Shown here: piece after piece, positions 25,137 through 34,610 of the stretch | How positions within the stretch are numbered: position 1 is the stretch's first letter | Layout: each line of letters starts with the position of its first letter | Origin: Armatimonadota bacterium | GTDB taxonomy: Bacteria; Armatimonadota; Fimbriimonadia; Fimbriimonadales; Fimbriimonadaceae | Direction: 5' to 3' | NCBI GenBank assembly: GCA_023392285.1 | Contig: JAEVZK010000117.1 | Location: 1 to 51,055 of the forward strand | DNA length: 51,055 bases | The notes under the pieces: generated by a model | Seen by the model: only the letters and a program-made list of their open reading frames with translations | Told to the model about the DNA's origin: nothing | Databases searched by the model: none | Program-made: the position numbers and the translations under genes

Positions 25137-25789
25137 TTCTTAATGCATAACGTTAATCCGTCTCCCAAAGGCACAAGGCACGGCGTGACCCTGGGATCTT
25201 GGGAGACTCGCTGATTGAACTCCCGCAAAACCTTAGTCTGCTCCTCTTGATCCTCGGGATTTGCGACACGTCCGCTCCACAGAACGTTATCTGCCATAAG
25301 CAGACCGCCTGGTCTGAGCATTTTTAACGAGAGATCGAAGTAGTTCCAGTAGTTTGGCTTGTCGGCATCGATGAAGACAAAATCAAATTGGTGTCCTTCG
25401 CTCTGGAGTTGTTTAAGCGTTTCAATGGCAGGCCCGAGGCGCAGGCTAATCTTGTTGGCAATGCCGAGCCTGCTCCAAGCCTCTCGAGCCTTGCTGGTGT
25501 ATTCCTCGCTTACATCGCACGCAATGACCTGCCCGTCCGGCGGCAGAGATATCGCAGTAACGCTAGAGCTGTAGCCGGTAAAGACGCCAATTTCGAGAGT
25601 TTTTTTGGCTCCGATCGCCCTCAGCAAAACCTTCAGAAACTGACCCTGATCAGGGCTGATCTGCATGCTCGCATCCACCATCTGCGCGGTTTCAGCTCTA
25701 AGTTCGGCCAAGCCGGTCTCCTCACGAAGCCAATTTTCTCTAATGTATTGGTCGAGCTGCTCATCGAATAAGAAAGAACGATTTGACAT
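25133..25789 (-). CDS. O-methyltransferase (caffeoyl-CoA/catechol type, family 3)
   Basis: A 218-residue class I SAM-dependent methyltransferase. SAM-binding motif I is KTLEIGVFTGYSSSV, the acidic end of strand 2 is VIACDVSEEY, and the metal-binding region is FDFVFIDADKPNYWNYFDL with GLLMADNVLWSGRV. These features define the divalent-cation-dependent O-methyltransferases (TrmR/CCoAOMT-like). In bacteria some members methylate tRNA uridine-5-oxyacetate; others act on small molecules, and I cannot choose. It is the last gene of the MoxR-DUF58-TgpA-holA cluster, 14 bases after holA, but has its own CACAAT hexamer 6 bases before its ATG. Confidence 0.9.
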   Translation of the reverse strand: MSNRSFLFDEQLDQYIRENWLREETGLAELRAETAQMVDASMQISPDQGQFLKVLLRAIGAKKTLEIGVFTGYSSSVTAISLPPDGQVIACDVSEEYTSKAREAWSRLGIANKISLRLGPAIETLKQLQSEGHQFDFVFIDADKPNYWNYFDLSLKMLRPGGLLMADNVLWSGRVANPEDQEEQTKVLREFNQRVSQDPRVTPCLVPLGDGLTLCIKN

Positions 25790-25803
25790 GCGGACATTGT
25801 GCC

Positions 25804-26874
25804 TTAAGAACGGGCGGCCGGAGACAAGGCTTTGCCCAAATCGAGCACCATTCTTTCGAGCGTTTCCATGGCATTGAAGCTGTCGGCCAGTCCCTTTATT
25901 CTTGAATCCGCATCTCGAACTGCCGTGACGGCCGCGCTCAACTGAGGGAAGCTCAGTCGCTTTGCCTGCTGGACAAGCTTGTTCTGACGATATGGGGGCT
26001 CCTTGCCGATACTCTGTTTTTCGACAAAAAGGCTTTGCTGGTTGGCTGGAATGGAAGCTGGCGAGAGCCCGAGTTCAACGCACACGCGAGCCTGCCAGAG
26101 CAGGCGCAGCTGCCGGCTGAGGGTGGGGAAGATGCGTGAGAAAGCGGCGTCTTCTGCCTTTTGAGCTGAGCCGACTAAGATTCGAAGCTGCCGAAGCGCC
26201 TCGTTCATGGCATCGTCCATCACTGCATCGACGAGCTTGTAAACATTCCATTCTCGGGCAGGAATGACAACGGCTCGGACATCCGCCTCCCGAATATTCT
26301 TTTCATCGCCCAGATAGATCGATAGCTTTTCAAGCTCTTCCACCGCCCGACTCAGTGAACGACCGGTCATCTCTGCTAGCATCTCGGCTGCGGCTGGGCT
26401 CAGCTTTCGATCAAGGCGCTCTGCCTCGGATCGAATGTGTTCAGTGACTTTCTTGGGGTCAAGTTCAAAGGAAGCGACCTCGCCGCCTGCAAGCTTGATC
26501 TCCTTCTCCCAATTCCGCCTAATGGTGCCAAACCTTCGCTGGCGGCTTTCATCGCCCCCTTCTTCGTCTGCAACCAGAACGAGAAGAGCGGAAGCAGGCA
26601 GCTGCTTCGCCTTCTTTCCGAAGCTGTCCCAGTCTTCGTTACGAAGCACGTTCCGAACGATAACGGTACGGCGCTCGCTCAAGAACGGGGCAGTTCCCGC
26701 ACTGCCTAGCCAATCCGCTGGAGACGAGGCGCCACCTTCGAGCACCTGCAGATCGAAATCGTCCTGCTCTGTTGCTCGGCTCACGATTTCAGACAAGAGG
26801 CGACGACGTAAGGATTCCTCTGATCCTGCGAGGAAAACCACCTGGTTTGACCATATTTTTTCGAGGGCCGTCAT
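25804..26874 (-). CDS. holA: DNA polymerase III delta subunit (clamp loader)
   Basis: A 356-residue AAA+-fold protein of the delta subunit family, which opens the sliding clamp during clamp loading. Supporting features are VVFLAGSEESLRRRLLSEIV at the start, APFLSERRTVIVRNVL, SALLVLVADEEG, SPAAAEMLAEMTGRSLSRAVEELEKLSIYLG and the C-terminal collar (AEDAAFSRIFPTLSRQLRLLW, VQQAKRLSFPQLSAAVTAV). As usual for delta there is no functional Walker A motif. The start overlaps the end of the transglutaminase gene by four bases, so an essential replication gene is translationally coupled to an envelope-protein operon. Confidence 0.9.
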   Translation of the reverse strand: MTALEKIWSNQVVFLAGSEESLRRRLLSEIVSRATEQDDFDLQVLEGGASSPADWLGSAGTAPFLSERRTVIVRNVLRNEDWDSFGKKAKQLPASALLVLVADEEGGDESRQRRFGTIRRNWEKEIKLAGGEVASFELDPKKVTEHIRSEAERLDRKLSPAAAEMLAEMTGRSLSRAVEELEKLSIYLGDEKNIREADVRAVVIPAREWNVYKLVDAVMDDAMNEALRQLRILVGSAQKAEDAAFSRIFPTLSRQLRLLWQARVCVELGLSPASIPANQQSLFVEKQSIGKEPPYRQNKLVQQAKRLSFPQLSAAVTAVRDADSRIKGLADSFNAMETLERMVLDLGKALSPAARS

Positions 26875-28994
26875 CGTTTGATCTGGTTGATAGCGTCTCT
26901 CAGCTTACTATTTGCCTGCGCGACCTCTGTCAGCTCACCAGAAGACCAACCATCCATTCCATATAAAACCGACGAGATAAGGCGGGCCGTAACTTGAGCC
27001 TGGGGTAAGGCGGTCCCGAGTTCTGGTGCGGCGGCAGTTAAATATTCGTGAAGGGTCTCGGATGAATTCCTTGGCCTTCGCACAGCTCTTTGAATCTGTC
27101 GTTCGAATTTTCTGATCTCTCGTACGGCAGCCATTTTGACCTTGCGACTTGCCCTTTCGCGTCGTCGGGCCCGGAAGGCTTCCAAACTGAACCAAGCAAT
27201 TAGCTTGCGGTAAGTCTTAACGGCGGCCACCGCGATGCAGCCAAGGACCACGAGCGCCACGGGAATATAAAACCAGGGAGACCGCCAGAATTCGCTGTTG
27301 TCCGATCCGAGGCCGGCTGAAGCGCTATCCGCACCTTCGGTGGCGTCGAAGATCACCCAGCCAGCATCCTTGAACAGAATCTCAGCCCAGGCATGTGCGT
27401 ATTTAGTCCGGATAATATATCGGCCGTCCGAATCCTTATCGTCGTCAAAAGGCAAGTATCCGGTGACGTATCTCGCAGGCAATCCCACCGAGCGAGCCAT
27501 CTGAACCATCGACGAGGCAAACAGATCGCAATAGCCTCTTTTCGATTCGGTGAGGAACGTGGCCACCGGATCTTGGCCGGTAGGCGTTGCCGGCGCGTTG
27601 AGATCATAGATGCATCGTTCTTCTATGGCGGACTGGATAAGGATTGCCTTCTGATAATCGTTTGGCGCATCTTTTGTTACGCTCTTGGCCAGGTCCCTTA
27701 CCTCGGGTGCAATGTGCCCGGTGTCGAGGAGTTCCGGCTGCTGGCGCGCAACTTCTAGGGCAGCGGTCCTTGGGCTCTTCCTACCGTCGAACTGGATGGA
27801 AACGCCCCGCAGTACCGGCGCAGGACGCCGATAACCCTGATACGAGTAGCCAGCTCCACTCCTCGCAAACTCTTGTTCAGACTCGATAGCTAATGTCTCG
27901 ACAGGAACGGGGATGGTCCCTCGGTATCGGCCAATTGTTTCCAGTATAAAGGGAGTGGCAGCAGCGTGTGAGATAAGCCCGATGGCGGGATCGCGTGTGA
28001 ATAGAGGCCCTTCGGATGTGAGGATTTCTATCGGAGGGGAAGGTGGCGCACTATAGTCGCTTGAGTTGCTTACCGGGATGTAAGGGTCCCCGGCGACCCA
28101 TGAACCATCCTGATAAGAAGTCCAAACTGCCGACCGCAGATAAATCGCACTGGGAATCGTGGCTCGGAATAGCGGATTACTGTTCAGCTGTCGGGGCCCC
28201 GTGCCAACTCGGACCCTTTGATTCGTGTCTCCTATGACATAGGGCGAACTCTTGATCGCGCTTGGCGGTGTGTAGTGGACCAATCCGGTGAAGCTGCTCG
28301 CCGATTGACGCAATACTGGGGCGCTTATCAAACTGAAAAGCACGACCGCTAGACCCGATCCGAGTGCCCATTCTGGCCCCGCCATCCACTTCCACTTCGA
28401 AGCTCGCATCGTGTTGAGCGCAAGCTCTCGCTTCTCGATTGTGCTTGCCTGTCGCAGCATGACGCGGCTATTTGCCCGACCCAGAAGAAGGGTCTGGCAG
28501 AGAATGAACGCAAAGAACAGAAAGACTGCGTTGCTGAAAGTATCGTAACATCCAACCAAGCCGAAGAGGGCAATCGAGGGGATCGACTGGAACAGCATCG
28601 TCTGGTCTCGCCAAACGAAAAAGCTGCCGATCGAAATCATCCAGCACAGAATTCCGGCGACCATGACTTGATCCGTGAAAACGTTGTCGGGTGTGAGAGT
28701 GAAAAGAAATGGACTACAGGCGGCGACCACCCCGGCCATGAGAGTGTAAAGATAGGGATCGAAGGCGACAAATTTTCGATCACCAAAAAATTGAAGAATA
28801 AAGAAGCTGAAGAACGAGCCCACGCAATTGATGGCGATAAAGAAATATCCATCTGAGGTCGCCGAGATGCTTTCGTTCAGCGAGTAAAGGGCGAGCGACG
28901 AACCGATGACGGCCAAGAGCAGGTCCAGCGGCTGAAGGTTGGAATCGCTGATACGCGACCCCTTCAAGTTGATCTCCTTGCGCAGAAACTTCAC
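26871..28994 (-). CDS. TgpA-type transmembrane transglutaminase-like protein
   Basis: A 707-residue membrane protein. The N-terminal about 230 residues contain several membrane helices (LLLAVIGSSLALYSL, FISFFILQF-type segments), then a large periplasmic part carrying a papain-like transglutaminase domain with the triad C489 (SKRGYCDLFASS), H534 (KYAHAWAEI) and D550 (WVIFDATEG), a final membrane helix (FYIPVALVVLGCIAVAA) and a cytosolic C-terminal DUF4129-like tail. This is the TgpA layout. MoxR ATPase, DUF58 and TgpA genes commonly occur together. The GTG start at 28994 directly follows the DUF58 stop codon, and the end overlaps holA. Confidence 0.9.
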   Translation of the reverse strand: MKFLRKEINLKGSRISDSNLQPLDLLLAVIGSSLALYSLNESISATSDGYFFIAINCVGSFFSFFILQFFGDRKFVAFDPYLYTLMAGVVAACSPFLFTLTPDNVFTDQVMVAGILCWMISIGSFFVWRDQTMLFQSIPSIALFGLVGCYDTFSNAVFLFFAFILCQTLLLGRANSRVMLRQASTIEKRELALNTMRASKWKWMAGPEWALGSGLAVVLFSLISAPVLRQSASSFTGLVHYTPPSAIKSSPYVIGDTNQRVRVGTGPRQLNSNPLFRATIPSAIYLRSAVWTSYQDGSWVAGDPYIPVSNSSDYSAPPSPPIEILTSEGPLFTRDPAIGLISHAAATPFILETIGRYRGTIPVPVETLAIESEQEFARSGAGYSYQGYRRPAPVLRGVSIQFDGRKSPRTAALEVARQQPELLDTGHIAPEVRDLAKSVTKDAPNDYQKAILIQSAIEERCIYDLNAPATPTGQDPVATFLTESKRGYCDLFASSMVQMARSVGLPARYVTGYLPFDDDKDSDGRYIIRTKYAHAWAEILFKDAGWVIFDATEGADSASAGLGSDNSEFWRSPWFYIPVALVVLGCIAVAAVKTYRKLIAWFSLEAFRARRRERASRKVKMAAVREIRKFERQIQRAVRRPRNSSETLHEYLTAAAPELGTALPQAQVTARLISSVLYGMDGWSSGELTEVAQANSKLRDAINQIKR

Positions 28995-30185
28995 TTAGAT
29001 CTCTCCATACGAGGGCATCATCACGGGAAACATGCCTGCGGACTCCAGTTCACCTAGATACGATGGGTCAGCGGCTGACCGTTGAGAAGCGCGCAGTTTG
29101 CCAAACGAGGCAGCGTTATAGACCAGAGGCACAACCTTCACATGCCCACTCCCCCCAGCGGCGAGGGGCAACTCGGGATCGGCGATCGCAATCATCGGGA
29201 AAAGCGCGCTTCCAGCCACGAGCTTCCTGATGGAACTTTGAAGTTCTTCGGCGTAGCTGTTTGTACGCTCTGGAGAGGCATGTGCCAAGGCCCCTGCGAT
29301 CAAGTCGAGTCTTTCCTCGATCGATCCAGTGACCGGTTTGATCTCGAACTGGGGCAGCTCGACCCGTGCGCCCTGTCTCAGAAAGTTTGCGGCGAGATAC
29401 ATGAGATGTCCGCACATAATTTCAAAGGTCGTCTCTCCACCACTTCCCACCTCGGTTCCGTCGGTGAGCTGAAGCAGAAAGGCGACGGTGGCATGCGAAC
29501 CCGCTTCGAATTCCTTCACGAGCAGTTGGCCGGCGCGCGCGCTGCTTCGCCAATGGACGTGTCGAAGTGAGTCCCCTGTCTGATACTGTCGAATGCCGCG
29601 AGGCTCGAGCCCAGCGCCCCTCGATTGTCCCGATTCTGCTTCCGAAATTCCCCAGCCTGCTGCCGTCGGCAGGTCGACACTCACTGGAATAGGTCGAGGG
29701 AGCACGATCAGCTCAGTCGTTTCCGTGCGGTAGTCCCGTGAAATAGCGACGATTCCGAGCGCATCCGTCCCCACAACTTGAATTCCGCTCCAGCGGAAGA
29801 CTCCGCGCCGGAGGGGAATAAATGAGTAGTGAGTTTGGACTGGCTGATCCGGGGCCGGGGCGATCGGCATACTGTACGAGCGATCGCTAAAGACGAGCCT
29901 CGGCGGCAGAGCATCGCGGATGGTTAGCAGGGGCCGTTTGAGACGCCAACGGCTCCAAACCGTGATCTCGACCCGTACCGGGTCGCCAACGGTCACGCTC
30001 TCACTTGCGGTACGCTCGAAGCGAAGACCGCGGACGGAATAATAAGCCTGCAGACGGGATCCGCCGATCATCGCGAGAAGGGCGGTCGCCATGTAGAACA
30101 ATCCAGGCGAGTTGAGCATCACCGCAACAACGGCGAAGAATCCAGCCGAAGCGGTCAGCGCCTTCCCAGCGATGTTTCGGATCAA
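28995..30185 (-). CDS. DUF58 (von Willebrand-like) membrane protein
   Basis: About 396 residues from a TTG at 30185, which overlaps the MoxR stop as TTGA. A longer frame to 30359 only reads through moxR sequence in another phase and gives a non-protein-like start. Two membrane helices open the protein (ALTASAGFFAVVAVML, GLFYMATALLAMIGG), followed by a beta-rich region (GDPVRVEITVWSRWRLKRPL), the DUF58 signature GIRQYQTGDSLRHVHWRSSA with LLVKEFEAG, and a vWA-like C-terminal fold. DUF58 proteins are paired with MoxR ATPases in many bacteria; the joint role (chaperone-like activation of envelope or metal proteins) is partly known for relatives only. Confidence 0.87.
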   Translation of the reverse strand: MIRNIAGKALTASAGFFAVVAVMLNSPGLFYMATALLAMIGGSRLQAYYSVRGLRFERTASESVTVGDPVRVEITVWSRWRLKRPLLTIRDALPPRLVFSDRSYSMPIAPAPDQPVQTHYSFIPLRRGVFRWSGIQVVGTDALGIVAISRDYRTETTELIVLPRPIPVSVDLPTAAGWGISEAESGQSRGAGLEPRGIRQYQTGDSLRHVHWRSSARAGQLLVKEFEAGSHATVAFLLQLTDGTEVGSGGETTFEIMCGHLMYLAANFLRQGARVELPQFEIKPVTGSIEERLDLIAGALAHASPERTNSYAEELQSSIRKLVAGSALFPMIAIADPELPLAAGGSGHVKVVPLVYNAASFGKLRASQRSAADPSYLGELESAGMFPVMMPSYGEI

Positions 30186-31132
30186 GACACGGGCACCGGC
30201 GCGGGAGTGTGATCGACGATGGATTGAATGACGTTTTCCGCATTCGAACCTTTGGCTCGCACTTCCGCCCGAGAAAGTACACGGTGGGCGAGCACAGGAA
30301 TAGCCACCTTCTTGACATCGTCCGGTTCGACGTAATCTGCGCCCCGGGCTGCCGCGCAAGCTTGTGCCGCTCTCATGAGGACGAGAGACCCTCGGGGCGA
30401 TGAGCCCATGACCAGCTGTGAGCTTTCTCGCGTGCCGGCGATGATCGCAACGATGTAGTCCCGCATGAGGTCGTTCACTCGGACCTGCTTGACTTGATCC
30501 TGCACCTTGACTAGTTCGTCGGTGGAGATCACCTCGCGAACACTTTCCAGCGGATGAGCACTGCGTTGCTCAGCAAGGATCCGCGCTTCACTCGCTCGAT
30601 CAGGATATCCAAGGCTCAATCTCATAAAGAAGCGGTCCAACTGAGCCTCGGGTAACGGATAGGTGCCGGTCATCTCAATGCTGTTTTGGGTCGCCAGAAC
30701 AAAAAAGGGAAGAGGCAAGCAGCGTGAGTCGCCGTCGGTCGTCACTTGATGCTCTTCCATGGCCTCTAGAAGCGCAGATTGGGTCTTTGGGGTCGCGCGA
30801 TTGATTTCGTCTACCAGAACGACATTGCCGAAGATCGGCCCCGGCCGGAATTCAAATTCGGCCGTTTTTTGATTGAAAATCGAGGAGCCTGTGATATCTG
30901 CCGGCAGGAGATCGGGCGTGAATTGAAGTCGTCGAAACTCGCCTCCGATACTCTTGGCGATCGCCTTGGCAAGTGTCGTTTTGCCGACTCCGGGGATGTC
31001 TTCCAGCAGGAGGTGGCCGTTGCAAAGAAGGCAAAGGACCGCTTGCTCGACGGTTTCTCTCTTGCCGACGATCACCCGTTCCACCTCGTCGCAAAGAGAC
31101 CTGCTTATTCGTGAAACATCCTCAAAATTCAA
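30182..31132 (-). CDS. MoxR-family AAA+ ATPase
   Basis: A 316-residue AAA+ protein of the MoxR family. Walker A is GVGKTT with K51 in LLEDIPGVGKTTLAKAIAKS, Walker B VVLVDEINRATPKTQSALLE, sensor 1 FFVLATQNSIE, and the C-terminal lid carries SPRGSLVLMRAAQACAAARG. These act as chaperone-like ATPases for partner vWA-domain proteins such as the DUF58 protein encoded next. The start is TTG 31132, supported by AGGAG 8 bases upstream; a nearby ATG at 31137 is out of frame and stops after two codons. First gene of the operon. Confidence 0.92.
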   Translation of the reverse strand: MNFEDVSRISRSLCDEVERVIVGKRETVEQAVLCLLCNGHLLLEDIPGVGKTTLAKAIAKSIGGEFRRLQFTPDLLPADITGSSIFNQKTAEFEFRPGPIFGNVVLVDEINRATPKTQSALLEAMEEHQVTTDGDSRCLPLPFFVLATQNSIEMTGTYPLPEAQLDRFFMRLSLGYPDRASEARILAEQRSAHPLESVREVISTDELVKVQDQVKQVRVNDLMRDYIVAIIAGTRESSQLVMGSSPRGSLVLMRAAQACAAARGADYVEPDDVKKVAIPVLAHRVLSRAEVRAKGSNAENVIQSIVDHTPAPVPVS

Positions 31133-31220
31133 ATCATTAACTCCTGCGGCACACCGTGCCTGAAATATTATTTACGAGAGACTGTTATGCGAGCTCGCCT
31201 CCGAACACGTCTGTAAATGG

Positions 31221-32435
31221 ATGAGCGCACCTCTTGCGGAAAAAATGCGACCAACTTCTCTCGAAAGTTATGTCGGTCAAGAGAAGAGCGCCGGTTCGCA
31301 TGGAATTGTTCGGAAATTGTTGGGTGCGGCGAAAAACACCGGCTTTTTCCCCTCTCTGATCTTCTGGGGACCGCCGGGATGTGGCAAAACGACGCTGGCG
31401 CGAATCATCGCTCGTACTCTCGAACGGCCCTTTTTCGAGTTCTCGGCCGTCAACACTTCGATAAAGGACATCGAAAAGGTCTTGGCTCCAAAACCAATTC
31501 AATCTAGTCTGCTCGATTTTGAAGACCGTCGCGCTGAGCCGGTTATCTTCCTGGATGAGATCCACAGGTGGAATAAAGCTCAACAAGATGCGCTGCTCCC
31601 TCACGTGGAAAGAGGCGCCGTGACCCTGCTTGGAGCAACCACTGAAAATCCATCCTTCTCGATCATTCATGCCCTGCTTTCGCGATGTCGAGTCATCGTT
31701 CTGCATCAACTCACCGCTGAAAACCTAGCTGAAATATTAGTTCGGGCCATTGCCGCCCAAGACCTGCGGATAACCGAAGACGCGAAAGAATTCCTCATTG
31801 TCGCTGCAGGCGGAGATGCTCGTGTTATGCTCAATGTCCTTGAGATCGCTTCGAATCTCACGGAAGAAGGCGAGATCACCGAGTCTCTGGTAGAGGAGGC
31901 ATTGCAGCGGCGTCATCTCGCGTTTGACAAGGGTGGGGAGGAATTCTACAACACGATATCAGCCCTCCACAAGTCCATTCGTGGTTCCGACCCGGACGCT
32001 TCGCTGTACTGGCTCACCCGCATGTTAGAGTCGGGACAAGATCCTCTCTACATCGGGTGTAGGCTGATCCGCATCGCGAGCGAAGATGTTGGATTGGCTG
32101 ACCCTCAGGCGCTTGTCCTCTGCTGCTCCACAATGGATGCTTGCGCGCGGTTGGGAATGCCGGAATGCACCCTCGCCTTGGCGCAATCAGTTGTGTACCT
32201 GGCCCACGCTCCAAAATCTAATGCGCTATACCTGGCCTACAAGTCGGCCTTGGAAGACGTACAGACCTATGGCAACCTTCCGGTGCCGCTCCACATCCGC
32301 AACGCTCCCACCCAATTAATGAAAGAGCTTGGATATGGGGAAGGCTATGACTATTTCCACAGTTCTGAAGGGCAAAAGAAGCCCGACGTCGTCTATTTGC
32401 CTGACGAACTCAGTGGACGCAAATATTTGGAGTAG
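31221..32435 (+). CDS. rarA: Replication-associated recombination protein RarA (MgsA)
   Basis: A 404-residue AAA+ ATPase related to clamp-loader subunits and eukaryotic WRNIP1; it acts at stalled replication forks. Start LAEKMRPTSLESYVGQEK is typical. Walker A GPPGCGKTT spans 50-58, Walker B VIFLDEIHRWNKAQQDALLP, sensor 1 TLLGATTENPSF. The C-terminal half (FYNTISALHKSIRGSDPDAS, ALYWLTRMLESGQDPLYIG-type region, RIASEDVGLADPQAL, GYGEGYDYFHS) is the MgsA tetramerisation domain. Divergent from the MoxR operon with an 88-base gap. Confidence 0.94.
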   Translation: MSAPLAEKMRPTSLESYVGQEKSAGSHGIVRKLLGAAKNTGFFPSLIFWGPPGCGKTTLARIIARTLERPFFEFSAVNTSIKDIEKVLAPKPIQSSLLDFEDRRAEPVIFLDEIHRWNKAQQDALLPHVERGAVTLLGATTENPSFSIIHALLSRCRVIVLHQLTAENLAEILVRAIAAQDLRITEDAKEFLIVAAGGDARVMLNVLEIASNLTEEGEITESLVEEALQRRHLAFDKGGEEFYNTISALHKSIRGSDPDASLYWLTRMLESGQDPLYIGCRLIRIASEDVGLADPQALVLCCSTMDACARLGMPECTLALAQSVVYLAHAPKSNALYLAYKSALEDVQTYGNLPVPLHIRNAPTQLMKELGYGEGYDYFHSSEGQKKPDVVYLPDELSGRKYLE

Positions 32436-32481
32436 AGCCTCACAAAAAGCAAATAAGACCCGTTCATCCTAACCAGACCAG

Positions 32482-33150
32482 ATGCGAATTTTGTTAGTGG
32501 AAGACGATAAGATCATTTCCGAGCAGATCGCAGCCGCGCTTGCGAAGGAACGGCTTGACGTGGAAGTGGTGCGAAGTGGCGAACGTGCCCTCGATGTAGC
32601 CCTCGGCTCACGCTTCAATCTGATCGTTTTGGACATCATGTTGCCGAAACTAGATGGTTGGGCGGTTTGCGAGCGGGTGCGAGCGGCGGGCATTTTAACG
32701 CCGATCCTCATGCTCACTGCTCGCGACTCTATAGATGATCGGGTGAAAGGACTTCAAGGAGGTGCTGACGATTATCTCTCGAAACCGTTCGATCTTCGAG
32801 AGCTTTTGGCCAGAGTTCACGTGCTGCTCAGGCGAGACGCGGTACACCGAACCGGGCTCATAAAGATCGCCGATCTTGTCATCGATTCGGTTGCTCATCG
32901 GGTTGAACGGGGCGGCAAGGAGGTCACCCTGACGCCTAGAGAGTACGCCCTGCTAGAGGCTCTCGCGCGGAATGAGGGAAGGACCCTCACCCGAGAAGTA
33001 ATTCTAGAGAGCATCTGGAACAATGACGAGAGCCTTGAGAACACAGTGAACTTCCATGTGACCTCCCTTCGGAAGAAGATCGACGCCCCTTTCAAGCAGA
33101 AATTGATTCACACCGTGCACGGGATTGGATACGTGATGCGAACCGAATGA
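32482..33150 (+). CDS. OmpR-family response regulator
   Basis: A 222-residue transcription factor with a receiver domain (E7-D8-D9 pocket, phospho-acceptor D51 in LIVLDIMLPKLDGW, K101 in LSKPFD) and a winged-helix DNA-binding domain (VTLTPREYALLEALARNEGR, VTSLRKKIDAPFKQKLIHTV, GIGYVMR). It should control genes in answer to the kinase encoded directly downstream, whose start overlaps its stop by four bases. The secreted LTxxQ protein downstream is a likely target by analogy with CpxP and Spy (inference). Confidence 0.94.
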   Translation: MRILLVEDDKIISEQIAAALAKERLDVEVVRSGERALDVALGSRFNLIVLDIMLPKLDGWAVCERVRAAGILTPILMLTARDSIDDRVKGLQGGADDYLSKPFDLRELLARVHVLLRRDAVHRTGLIKIADLVIDSVAHRVERGGKEVTLTPREYALLEALARNEGRTLTREVILESIWNNDESLENTVNFHVTSLRKKIDAPFKQKLIHTVHGIGYVMRTE

Positions 33151-34568
33151 TCCATTCTTTCCGTGGTCGCCTCACCTTCCTGACGTTGACCGTCCTGGCC
33201 ATTTCGCTCATCCTCTTTGGATTCTTAATGGCCTATGTCTTGCAGTATCAGACTCTCCGCTCGGTGGACGATGACCTGCGAGCAAGAGCAGTCGGCCCTG
33301 GCCGTCCAGGACGGGGGCCATTTGGCCAAGGCCGGCCTCCAGAAGAGCGACAGCCCATCATGCCCCCACTACCGGGAATTCCGGGCAACCAATACCAGCG
33401 CTTCGCCGACATTCGTCGGCCGCGGCATTTCGCCGCCGACTACATGAATGATGCCACCGATGAGCCGTTCGACAAAGACGCTTTAGCCAGAGCGGGTAAG
33501 GGTGGACCATCCTTTTCGGATACGACCTTCAAAGGCATACCGATTCGAGTGTTCACCCTTCCCGAACGCCGCGGTGGACAAATACAGGGGTTCACCCAAG
33601 TCGCTCGTGACATGAGCGACATCGAACAGATTCGCCGCTCCCTTGTCTGGACTCTTGTGATCTTTCTTCCCGCTGCGCTCCTGATCGCCGGAGCGGGGGC
33701 CATGATCCTCACGGGCCGAGCCATCAAACCTATTGATGATATGCGGAAGCTTGCAGCAGAGATATCGGCCGACCATTTGGAGAAGCGAATTCCGATTCGA
33801 GGGAGCGATGAACTGGCGCGGCTGGGCGAAAGCTTCAACGAAATGGTTGATCGACTCGAGCGGTCTTTCGTTCAGCTAAGAGAAAGCTACGAATTGCAGC
33901 GGCGGTTCACGGCTGACGCCTCGCATGAGATTCGTACCCCGCTCACCCGCCTCAAATTGGCACTTGATAGTGCGCCTGAAAATTGGCGAAAAGACCCGAA
34001 CTATCAAAATGCTGTCGCTTCGGTCGAAAACATGACGAAGCTGGTCCATGAGTTGCTCGTCCTCGCGCGAGCCGATAGTGGTCAGACGCAGCTTCTTCTC
34101 GATGAACTCGATTTGAGAGTAGTAGCAAGCGATACTATCAACCGACTTTCGGCTCAGGGTGATCGCATCGAAGTCGAATTCGCGGATCACCCGATTCTCG
34201 TCAAGGGAGATTCCAACCAGTTGGAGAGAGTGATCCTAAACCTAATTGAGAATGCGCTGCGATACTCAAACGGCAAAGTACGAGTCAAAGTGACCACCTC
34301 TAATACAGAGGCCTTAGTCGAGGTGTCAGATCAAGGTCCGGGTGTCGGGGCAGAGCACTTGTCACATCTAACGGAAAGATTCTATCGAGTCGATGAGAGC
34401 CGCACTCGGGAGGACGGAGGATACGGCTTGGGATTGGCGATTTGCGAGACGATCGTGGCAGCTCACGGCGGGCGGCTTCAGTTGGAAAGTGATCTTGGCG
34501 AATCCTTCATCGCCAAAATATTCTTACCAATTTCAAAATCAAATAAAAATCAAATACAAGAAGCCTAG
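33147..34568 (+). CDS. Sensor histidine kinase with Gly/Pro-rich periplasmic segment
   Basis: A 473-residue membrane kinase. TM1 covers about residues 9-31 (LTFLTLTVLAISLILFGF). The periplasmic part begins with an unusual Gly/Pro/Arg-rich stretch (AVGPGRPGRGPFGQGRPPEE, MPPLPGIPG) before a small folded domain. TM2 is about 170-190, then HAMP (IKPIDDMRKLAAEISADHLE), the dimerisation helix with H260 (FTADASHEIRTPLTRLK), and the catalytic domain with N box NLIENALRYS and GYGLGLAICETIVAAHGG. It phosphorylates the OmpR-type regulator encoded before it. Confidence 0.94.
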   Translation: MIHSFRGRLTFLTLTVLAISLILFGFLMAYVLQYQTLRSVDDDLRARAVGPGRPGRGPFGQGRPPEERQPIMPPLPGIPGNQYQRFADIRRPRHFAADYMNDATDEPFDKDALARAGKGGPSFSDTTFKGIPIRVFTLPERRGGQIQGFTQVARDMSDIEQIRRSLVWTLVIFLPAALLIAGAGAMILTGRAIKPIDDMRKLAAEISADHLEKRIPIRGSDELARLGESFNEMVDRLERSFVQLRESYELQRRFTADASHEIRTPLTRLKLALDSAPENWRKDPNYQNAVASVENMTKLVHELLVLARADSGQTQLLLDELDLRVVASDTINRLSAQGDRIEVEFADHPILVKGDSNQLERVILNLIENALRYSNGKVRVKVTTSNTEALVEVSDQGPGVGAEHLSHLTERFYRVDESRTREDGGYGLGLAICETIVAAHGGRLQLESDLGESFIAKIFLPISKSNKNQIQEA

Positions 34569-34610
34569 ATTCATTGTGTAGCCGGGCAAAACCGGGACAT
34601 GGAGGAACAA

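Noticed and set aside
28995..30359. 454-codon version of the DUF58 gene starting at 30359
   Set aside because: The extra 58 codons read through the moxR gene in another phase and look non-coding; TTG 30185 gives the normal coupled start.
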